Below, piece after piece: positions 1-4,069 of a stretch of 5,492 nt of DNA. This stretch comes from Lachnospiraceae bacterium (GTDB lineage: Bacteria > Bacillota > Clostridia > Lachnospirales > Lachnospiraceae). Location of the stretch: positions 1 to 5,492 of the forward strand of contig DOWG01000231.1 in the NCBI GenBank assembly GCA_003519685.1, in the 5' to 3' direction. Position numbers and translations under genes: made by a program. The notes under the pieces are model-generated. The model did not search any database. It saw only the letters and a list, made by a program, of their open reading frames with translations, and was not told where the DNA came from. The first letter of the stretch is position 1; every line of letters starts with the position of its first letter.

Positions 1-71
1 TTTCGACAAATGATATCCGATAAGGAGTATTTGAAGCGAAAGCGTCTCCGATTCGGATACATTTGTCGAAA
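1..71. repeat. Long stem-loop / inverted repeat at the left edge, with Spo0A-box-like ends
   Basis: Positions 1-12 pair perfectly with 60-71 (TTTCGACAAATG against CATTTGTCGAAA). After one unpaired A at 13, positions 14-20 pair perfectly with 53-59 (TATCCGA/TCGGATA). Inside, GGAG at 24-27 can pair with CTCC at 46-49, and a GC-GAAA-GC tip (36-43) resembles a GNRA tetraloop. Each arm contains a perfect TGTCGAA heptamer (complement of 2-8, and 64-70), which matches the Spo0A box of endospore formers, but a palindrome forces both copies to be present together. It lies beyond the 3' end of the osmoprotectant operon. The structure is seen directly; whether it acts as a regulatory site, RNA element or small mobile repeat is unknown. 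The window begins at the first arm base, so the element may extend further left. Confidence 0.75.
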
Positions 72-73
72 TC

Positions 74-111
74 ATAACATGGTATACATGTCGGGTGTGA
101 ATAGTAACAAT
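74..111 (-). repeat. 38-bp edge repeat, left copy
   Basis: This sequence is found again at 5445-5482 in the opposite orientation, with 37 of 38 bases identical. The only difference is at position 87 (C here, T in the equivalent orientation of the other copy). Read in the sense of the upstream gene it starts ATTGTTACTATTCACACCCG, 13 nt after the opuCD stop codon. It contains a short inverted repeat, ACATG-TATAC-CATGT. Similarity ends abruptly on the gene-proximal side. On the outer side there is only weak similarity for a few bases. It is probably a dispersed intergenic repeat or a shared 3'-end element, and its function is not known. Confidence 0.8.
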
Positions 112-124
112 AGATTATACACTA

Positions 125-757
125 TTATGAGCGCCAATTGGCAAGCCTTTTCTCCAATTTTCCAAGTACCAGATCGGAAATCACCGCCATCAGGGCGGTC
201 GGAAGGGCACCTGCCCAGATGATAGCAGATCCGTCTATTACGTTAATACCCCGCGAAATAATATCACCTAATCCGCCTGCCCCGATAAACGTTCCGATTG
301 CAGTTATACCGATTGCAATGACGATCGCATTCCGAATACCGGCCATAATCACAGACAAAGATAACGGAATTTCTACCTTAAACCTTATTTGATTGCGTGT
401 CATTCCCACGCCCTTCGCAACGTCCGACAGGTTTTTGTCAACGTTGCTGACTGCGGTATACGTGTTTTTTAGTATGGGAAGCATGGAGTAAAGAAATACC
501 GTCATGACCACGGTACCCGCTCCAAGGCCCATACCCACCATCAGAAGAGACAGCATGGCAAGCGAAGGGATCGTCTGGATAATATTGGCAAGTGAGATGA
601 CCCAGCCGGCCAGCCGGTTATGTCTGGCGATAAAGAATCCTATGGGTATTGCAACCATTGCCGCAAATAGAACCCCGTATACGGAAATCAGAAAGTGCCG
701 CAGGAACTGTTCCAGTACATAGCCTCCATTGATCTGATAATATTTTAATAACGCCAT
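125..757 (-). CDS. opuCD: Osmoprotectant ABC transporter permease, OpuCD-like
   Basis: This is a 210-residue integral membrane subunit of a type I ABC importer for glycine betaine, carnitine, choline or related compatible solutes. It would pair with the other permease to form the channel. Hydrophobic segments run roughly at residues 20-45, 50-80, 81-100, 132-160 and 175-200. The cytoplasmic coupling (EAA) loop is clear at about 112-131, with the conserved pattern DVAKGVGMT...IPLSL that docks on the ATPase. TIPSLA (62-67) and GAGGLGD (159-165) are also typical of OpuC/ProW-type permeases. The ATG shares its A with the TAA stop of opuCC (TAATG), and AAGGAGGG lies at 764-771 with a 6-nt spacer, so translation is probably coupled. 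Length fits the family. OpuBD or a generic ProW-like permease cannot be told apart by this protein alone; operon order favours OpuCD. Confidence 0.93.
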   Translation of the reverse strand: MALLKYYQINGGYVLEQFLRHFLISVYGVLFAAMVAIPIGFFIARHNRLAGWVISLANIIQTIPSLAMLSLLMVGMGLGAGTVVMTVFLYSMLPILKNTYTAVSNVDKNLSDVAKGVGMTRNQIRFKVEIPLSLSVIMAGIRNAIVIAIGITAIGTFIGAGGLGDIISRGINVIDGSAIIWAGALPTALMAVISDLVLGKLEKRLANWRS

Positions 758-1788
758 TATTTTCCCTCCTTATCTTTACCCGGCGGAAGAATATCCCGTA
801 CCACATCCTTGTAAAGCTCACGCTCTGCAAGCGGTATCGTATCCTTTTCCTCAAAATAATGATTCTCTTCAAGAAATTGCCCGGCAACAATCCTTGGTTC
901 GATCTGCTCCTCATCGGAGATTCGATTCAGCTTCTGCATTTTTTCGGAATCAATTGCTCCTTCCAGCTTTAAAAGGATGGTTTCGACCTCCGGATACTTT
1001 CGAAGCAGCTCTTTTGTCGCAACCGGACTTGCATCATAGGGCGGAAACAGATGCAGATCATCCTCCAGAACAACCAGATCATAGGCATCGATACGGCCAT
1101 CCGTAGAATATCCCAGAACCACATCCATTTTGCCCGCACGGACCGCATCGTAAACCAGACCGATCTCCATGGAGCTCATCTTATCTAACGTAAATCCATA
1201 TAGATCTTTAAAGCCCTCATAACCATCCCCTTTTCGTTCGATCCAGGCGGTATCGACTCCTACCTTCAGGGTATCTGCATAGGGTTTCAGATCACTGATT
1301 TTATGGATTCCCTTTTCGTCAGCCAATTGTCTGGTTACCATAAATGCATATGTGTTTTCAAAGCCGTAGGATGGAAACCAGACCATGTTATATTCGCTGC
1401 TATAGCCCTTAACGACTTCTTCCATCGCCTTGTCCGGATCTGTTGCAGGCTCTAATCCCAGCTCGCCGGTTAGGGAAGTTCCGGTATACATGGCACCGGA
1501 GATGTTGGCATCCTTCCCCTTTAACGCCTGCAAAATCAGTAGAGTGGAGCCCAAATTATTGATCAGCGTTATGTCCGTATCCGTATCGGACAGATAGTGA
1601 TCACACATCTGGCTTACGATTTCCGCAAGGATCTGACGCTCCGTTGTATTACCTCCCGCAATAACGATACCGTTGCCTGCCACACTTTTGCCAAGGCCCG
1701 GAAGAGAACAGCCAAGCAGTGTTACTATCACAAGCAGGAGCAAGCCGATGATCCTGCCTATTTTTCTATATCTTTTTTCTCTACGCAT
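757..1788 (-). CDS. opuCC: Osmoprotectant-binding lipoprotein, OpuCC-like
   Basis: This is a 343-residue extracytoplasmic substrate-binding protein with an OpuAC/ProX-type fold, delivering compatible solutes to the two permeases. A basic n-region (MRREKRYRK) and hydrophobic stretch end in the lipobox LLGC with Cys27, so it should be lipid-anchored. The NNLGST block (77-82), YTGT (101-104), EIGLVYDAV (208-216), MDVVLGYSTDGRI (221-233) and FPPYDASP (248-255) are characteristic of OpuCC. Tyr101, Tyr147, Tyr227 and Tyr251 are candidates for the aromatic cage around the quaternary ammonium group. About 30 charged residues follow the usual ENHYF ending (309-313), making it longer than the roughly 300 residues of the Bacillus protein. 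The reading frame stays open to a GTG at 1824, but the ATG at 1788 is chosen because AAAGGAG lies 7 nt upstream and the signal peptide then has normal length. It overlaps opuCB by 8 nt. Confidence 0.93.
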   Translation of the reverse strand: MRREKRYRKIGRIIGLLLLVIVTLLGCSLPGLGKSVAGNGIVIAGGNTTERQILAEIVSQMCDHYLSDTDTDITLINNLGSTLLILQALKGKDANISGAMYTGTSLTGELGLEPATDPDKAMEEVVKGYSSEYNMVWFPSYGFENTYAFMVTRQLADEKGIHKISDLKPYADTLKVGVDTAWIERKGDGYEGFKDLYGFTLDKMSSMEIGLVYDAVRAGKMDVVLGYSTDGRIDAYDLVVLEDDLHLFPPYDASPVATKELLRKYPEVETILLKLEGAIDSEKMQKLNRISDEEQIEPRIVAGQFLEENHYFEEKDTIPLAERELYKDVVRDILPPGKDKEGK

Positions 1789-2446
1789 TTGCCCTCTCCT
1801 TTCCTGTCTGCTTTCCAACCGCACTGCTCGTTTTCGGTGTGAATCTATGTTCGAGCATACTCAGCGCACCATCAAACAGCAAGGCCATTAATGTAACCGG
1901 CACGGTTCCTGCAACAATCGCATAGAAATTAAAATTATTCAGTCCCATGAATATAAAGTCCCCCAGACCGCCCCCGCCAATATAGGAGGCGAGTGTTGCC
2001 CATGCCACCATATAGACGGAAGATAAACGGATCCCTGACATAATAACCGGGAATGCCAGCGGAACCTGCACCCGGGCAATAATCTGTCCGGATGTCATTC
2101 CCATACCTTTCGATGCATCAATAACATTTTTGTCAACGGAATTCATCCCAAGATACGTATTACGTAGGATCGGAAGTAAGGAATATATAATCAAGGCTAT
2201 CGCAGCCGGTAATTTTCCAACGCCAAATAAGGGAACCATAATTGCCAATAACGCTAAAGAAGGCACGGTCTGTAAAACCGAACAAAAAGAAAGAACTACC
2301 TGTGATAATCTTTTGTATCTTGTCAGCAGAATTCCTGCCGGTACGGCAATTGCCGCACCAATACTCAATGCCAGAATTGAGATAAGAAAATGCTCTCCGA
2401 TTTTTTCCGCAAGTACGGTACTATTTTGTAATATATAATTCAGCAT
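1781..2446 (-). CDS. opuCB: Osmoprotectant ABC transporter permease, OpuCB-like
   Basis: This is the first permease of the operon, 221 residues, homologous to the downstream OpuCD-like subunit and expected to form a heterodimer with it in the membrane. Hydrophobic spans lie about at residues 18-42, 48-75, 79-95, 130-158 and 173-195. The ATPase-coupling EAA loop is at about 110-130 (DASKGMGMT...VQVPL). TVPSLA (60-65), LPILRNTY (91-98) and the glycine cluster GGGGLGD (157-163) match the OpuB/OpuC permease family. The C-terminal 20 residues are polar and lysine-rich. The ATG follows the opuCA stop by 9 nt. The stop TAG lies inside the first codons of opuCC (ATGCGTAG), a typical coupling overlap. 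Assignment to OpuCB rather than OpuBB rests on the complete CA-CB-CC-CD order. Confidence 0.93.
   Translation of the reverse strand: MLNYILQNSTVLAEKIGEHFLISILALSIGAAIAVPAGILLTRYKRLSQVVLSFCSVLQTVPSLALLAIMVPLFGVGKLPAAIALIIYSLLPILRNTYLGMNSVDKNVIDASKGMGMTSGQIIARVQVPLAFPVIMSGIRLSSVYMVAWATLASYIGGGGLGDFIFMGLNNFNFYAIVAGTVPVTLMALLFDGALSMLEHRFTPKTSSAVGKQTGKERANA
1796..1802 (-). promoter_or_regulatory. Ribosome binding site that fixes the opuCC start
   Basis: AAAGGAG on the minus strand sits 7 nt before the ATG at 1788. The alternative upstream GTG at 1824 has no purine-rich sequence before it and would add 12 charged residues ahead of the signal peptide, so it is unlikely to be the start. Confidence 0.85.
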
Positions 2447-2450
2447 ATGT

Positions 2451-2457
2451 CCCTCCT
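2451..2457 (-). promoter_or_regulatory. opuCB ribosome binding site overlapping the opuCA stop
   Basis: AGGAGGG on the minus strand is 4 nt from the opuCB ATG. Its first two bases are the last two of the opuCA TAG stop codon (TAGGAGGG). A terminating ribosome therefore sits on the next gene's binding site, which suggests coupled translation. The spacer is on the short side. Confidence 0.85.
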
Positions 2458-3628
2458 AAACTGTCATTTCTTCCGGTTTGATCTGTGCAATAGCATCGTC
2501 CCCCTCCGGCTGATAATCGCTCCAATAGCTTTCATATACCCGGTCCACTACTGCGGCACGGGTTACAAGCCCGACCAGTACCCGATTCTCATTTACAACC
2601 GGAATGTTCCGATACCCAAGGTCATTGATATAATAGATGGCATCCCGAATCTTGGTATTGTTATAAATATAGGTCGTTTTCTTTATGTGATTGCCTATCA
2701 GGTCATTTCCCATACGGCTCCGATCAAGATCAAAAATATCAACATGCCCCATCAGATGCTTTTGCTCATCAACGACAAACAGCATATCAACACGATTCTT
2801 TTTCATCATATGAATGGATTCGCTTACCTTTTTGTTTGGCAAGGTACAGATTGGATTGCGTACCATCATTTTCTCAACGGTCTCATAGTCAAACACCGCA
2901 TGATTTAAGCGTTCTTCTCCCAGCATATCCCGCACGAAATCATTCGCAGGATGCGCCAATATGCTATCCGGCGTATCAAATTGAACAACCTGCCCCTGGT
3001 TCATCACAACCATCCGGTCCGATAATTTTAACGCTTCGTCCATATCATGCGTTACAAAAATAATGGTCTTTCCCATTTCACGCTGTAGGCGTTTTACCAG
3101 CTGCTGAAGGTTATCGCGGGTAATCGGATCCAAAGCGCCAAACGGTTCATCCATAAGGATGATCTCCTGATTCGCTGCCAAGGCACGGATCACGCCGATC
3201 CGCTGCTGCTGCCCGCCGGAAAGCTCGGAAGGATAATAGTCCAGATAGCTCTCCGGAAGATCCACCTTCTGTAGTAATTCCCGCGCAATATGATTCATCT
3301 TATCCTCCGGCCATTTTAACAGCTTCGGCACCATGATGATATTATCATAGATGGTCATATGAGGCATTAAACCGATTTGCTGAATGACATATCCGATATG
3401 TCTTCTCAGGTTGATCTCATTTATCTTACTAATGTCCCTGCCATCAATTTCAATTGTTCCTGAACTGGGAATATTCATACGATTAATCATTCGCATGCAG
3501 GTTGTCTTACCGCTGCCGGAGGTTCCGATAAAACATATAAATTCACCGGTTTCAAACCTAAGGTTGATATTTTTTACCGCAACCTTATTCCCGGGATAAA
3601 TTTTTGATACATTCTTAAATTCTATCAT
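2456..3628 (-). CDS. opuCA: Osmoprotectant ABC transporter ATP-binding protein with CBS pair, OpuCA-like
   Basis: This is the cytoplasmic ATPase of the importer, 390 residues. All ABC motifs are intact: Walker A GTSGSGKTT (35-43), Q-loop at Gln83/84, signature LSGGQQQR (136-143), Walker B ILMDE (157-161), D-loop ALD (165-167) and switch His194. Two CBS domains follow, about 255-310 and 314-370. In the OpuA/OpuC family this module gates transport by ionic strength, and in Listeria and Staphylococcus OpuCA it binds cyclic di-AMP, which shuts uptake down. Whether this copy binds c-di-AMP cannot be read from sequence alone. The last ~20 residues are rich in Glu/Asp (EGDD, KPEEMTV), recalling the anionic tail of lactococcal OpuA. 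The ATG at 3628 has AGAGGA 6 nt upstream. It is the first gene of the operon and is preceded by a long leader. Confidence 0.95.
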   Translation of the reverse strand: MIEFKNVSKIYPGNKVAVKNINLRFETGEFICFIGTSGSGKTTCMRMINRMNIPSSGTIEIDGRDISKINEINLRRHIGYVIQQIGLMPHMTIYDNIIMVPKLLKWPEDKMNHIARELLQKVDLPESYLDYYPSELSGGQQQRIGVIRALAANQEIILMDEPFGALDPITRDNLQQLVKRLQREMGKTIIFVTHDMDEALKLSDRMVVMNQGQVVQFDTPDSILAHPANDFVRDMLGEERLNHAVFDYETVEKMMVRNPICTLPNKKVSESIHMMKKNRVDMLFVVDEQKHLMGHVDIFDLDRSRMGNDLIGNHIKKTTYIYNNTKIRDAIYYINDLGYRNIPVVNENRVLVGLVTRAAVVDRVYESYWSDYQPEGDDAIAQIKPEEMTV

Positions 3629-3672
3629 TCTTCTTCCTCTTTTCTATACATTTAAGTTTGCAGATGCTGCGC

Positions 3673-3701
3673 ATCCTAAAACACAGTTATAGCTTATGCA
3701 A
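3673..3701 (-). promoter_or_regulatory. Weak opuCA-proximal promoter candidate
   Basis: On the minus strand TTGCAT (3696-3701) and TAGGAT (3673-3678) are separated by 17 nt. The -35 matches consensus at three positions and the -10 at four, so this is a marginal call. The GATGC-TGC-GCATC inverted repeat (3663-3675 on the plus strand) would lie just downstream, touching the -10. The two upstream candidates are better matches. Confidence 0.25.
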
Positions 3702-3726
3702 AAAATGCTGCCTTAATTATTTTTTA

Positions 3727-3781
3727 GAGCAAAGAGTCTGCCTTGGCAAACAATAGGAATCAATTTTATGCTCTTTTGCTC
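3727..3781. repeat. Imperfect inverted repeat in the opuC leader
   Basis: GAGCAAAGAG (3727-3736) can pair with CTCTTTTGCTC (3771-3781) with one bulged base, enclosing a 34-nt loop that itself holds TGCC-TT-GGCA (3739-3748). It would be transcribed from either upstream leftward promoter. No T-tract follows it on the minus strand, so it is not a standard intrinsic terminator. It could be leader RNA structure or a remnant of a dispersed repeat. Confidence 0.5.
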
Positions 3782-3798
3782 CGATCGCATGCTCACTA

Positions 3799-3816
3799 CG
3801 CTTTTATTGTATCATG
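3799..3816 (-). repeat. 18-nt direct repeat, copy 1 (contains a -10 box)
   Basis: On the plus strand CGCTTTTATTGTATCATG differs at one base from the copy at 3885-3902. Read leftward, both give CATGATACAATAAAA(A/G)CG, so the repeat duplicates a -10 hexamer (TACAAT) and its flanks. A third related copy with two differences occurs at 5475-5492 on the other strand. Confidence 0.8.
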
Positions 3817-3833
3817 AACTAAAAACATGTTCA
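3806..3833 (-). promoter_or_regulatory. opuC operon promoter P2 (proximal)
   Basis: On the minus strand TGAACA (3828-3833) is followed after 16 nt by TACAAT (3806-3811). The -35 matches sigma-A consensus at four of six positions and the -10 at five of six. Transcription would begin near 3799, giving a leader of about 170 nt to opuCA. The 27-nt inverted repeat 3811-3837 covers the -35 and spacer and touches the -10, which suggests control by a repressor. Confidence 0.5.
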
Positions 3834-3837
3834 TGAT
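3811..3837. promoter_or_regulatory. Inverted repeat over P2, candidate operator
   Basis: ATCATGAAC (3811-3819) and GTTCATGAT (3829-3837) are perfect 9-bp inverted arms separated by 9 nt. The element spans the -35 and spacer of the proximal opuC promoter. A position like this suits a dimeric repressor; osmoprotectant operons in Bacillus are controlled by MarR-like GbsR/OpcR proteins, but no similarity to their operators is claimed. It could equally be a transcribed hairpin. Confidence 0.5.
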
Positions 3838-3854
3838 CTTGGCACTCCACTCAG

Positions 3855-3876
3855 AAATGCAAGCGAGCTTGCATTT
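3855..3876. repeat. 22-nt near-perfect palindrome in the opuC leader
   Basis: AAATGCAAGC (3855-3864) and GCTTGCATTT (3867-3876) are perfect 10-bp arms around GA. As RNA from the distal promoter P1 it would fold into a tight stem with a CUCG-type tip about 10 nt after the predicted transcription start. There is a T-rich stretch after it on the plus strand (TTTTCTCATT), but no plus-strand gene upstream in the window that would need a terminator. A role as a leader RNA structure or repeat remnant is more likely. Confidence 0.65.
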
Positions 3877-3884
3877 TCTCATTC

Positions 3885-3902
3885 CGTTTTTATTGTATCA
3901 TG
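3885..3902 (-). repeat. 18-nt direct repeat, copy 2 (contains a -10 box)
   Basis: On the plus strand CGTTTTTATTGTATCATG is the partner of the copy at 3799-3816, with 17 of 18 bases identical and 86 nt between starts. It holds the TACAAT -10 hexamer of the distal leftward promoter. Confidence 0.8.
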
Positions 3903-3920
3903 CTTTACAGACTCTGTAAA
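3892..3920 (-). promoter_or_regulatory. opuC operon promoter P1 (distal)
   Basis: On the minus strand TTTACA (3915-3920) and TACAAT (3892-3897) are separated by exactly 17 nt, each matching sigma-A consensus at five of six positions. Transcription would start near 3885, giving a leader of about 257 nt that contains the 22-nt palindrome and the 3727-3781 inverted repeat. This is the best leftward promoter in the window. Confidence 0.6.
3904..3920. promoter_or_regulatory. Inverted repeat over P1, candidate operator
   Basis: TTTACAG (3904-3910) and CTGTAAA (3914-3920) are perfect 7-bp arms around ACT. The right arm contains the -35 hexamer of the distal opuC promoter and the rest fills its spacer. 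Its sequence is unlike the inverted repeat over P2, so the two would not obviously bind the same protein. Confidence 0.5.
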
Positions 3921-3968
3921 ATCTGGCCCGCTGCAGCCGATCTTTTGACCCCAACATCATATTATCTA

Positions 3969-3996
3969 TTTACATATTGTAAGAGCATAGTATAAT
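3969..3996 (+). promoter_or_regulatory. brnQ promoter
   Basis: TTTACA (3969-3974) is followed after 16 nt by a perfect TATAAT (3991-3996). This gives a predicted start near 4003 and a leader of about 67 nt. A weak AAATAC/GTATTT stem (4015-4038) lies in the leader, with no terminator-like T-tract. The ribosome binding site GAGGAG (4058-4063) is 6 nt from the ATG. No good CodY box or T-box was seen, although BCAA carriers in Firmicutes are often under such control. Confidence 0.7.
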
Positions 3997-4069
3997 AATT
4001 AATTATATACCTAAAAATACGACAAGATATTTGTATTTGGTAAAATTATGAGAATACGAGGAGTTTATC

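Larger units (their letters stand above)
3629..4069. other. Divergent intergenic region between opuCA and brnQ
   Basis: These 441 bases hold no credible protein gene on either strand. From left to right: the opuCA ribosome binding site; a weak leftward promoter candidate near 3673-3701; a long imperfect inverted repeat at 3727-3781; two leftward promoters at 3806-3833 and 3892-3920, each overlapped by an inverted repeat; a 22-nt palindrome at 3855-3876; about 45 bases without obvious structure apart from GCTGCAGC near 3930; and then an AT-rich stretch carrying the brnQ promoter, leader and ribosome binding site. No T-box, c-di-AMP (ydaO) or other riboswitch core was recognised. The density of small palindromes and repeats suggests dispersed intergenic repeat material has been incorporated. 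Confidence 0.8.

Noticed and set aside
113..155. Leftward promoter at the end of opuCD (TATAAT with TTGCCA)
   Set aside because: The hexamers are 19 nt apart and the -35 lies within the gene; with AT-rich DNA this is not convincing.
10..222. 70-codon plus-strand open frame at the left edge
   Set aside because: It runs through the hairpin, the edge repeat and antisense to the end of opuCD, with no family resemblance; the opuCD frame explains the coding signal.
618..914. 98-codon minus-strand frame across the opuCC/opuCD junction
   Set aside because: It is an off-frame shadow of two well-supported genes with no recognisable protein features.
1789..1824. Upstream GTG start extending opuCC by 12 residues
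   Set aside because: No ribosome binding site before it, while the ATG at 1788 has AAAGGAG at 7 nt and gives a normal lipoprotein signal peptide.
3799..3920. CRISPR-like array from spaced repeats
   Set aside because: Only two 18-nt copies with no further units and no cas genes; they are explained as repeated promoter elements.
4043..4057. CodY box in the brnQ leader
   Set aside because: The best stretch (AAAATTATGAGAATA) has five mismatches to the 15-nt consensus, too weak in such AT-rich DNA.
3629..4069. T-box, c-di-AMP (ydaO) or other riboswitch
   Set aside because: No T-box core sequence for brnQ and none of the conserved ydaO core blocks in the opuC leader; only generic hairpins are visible.
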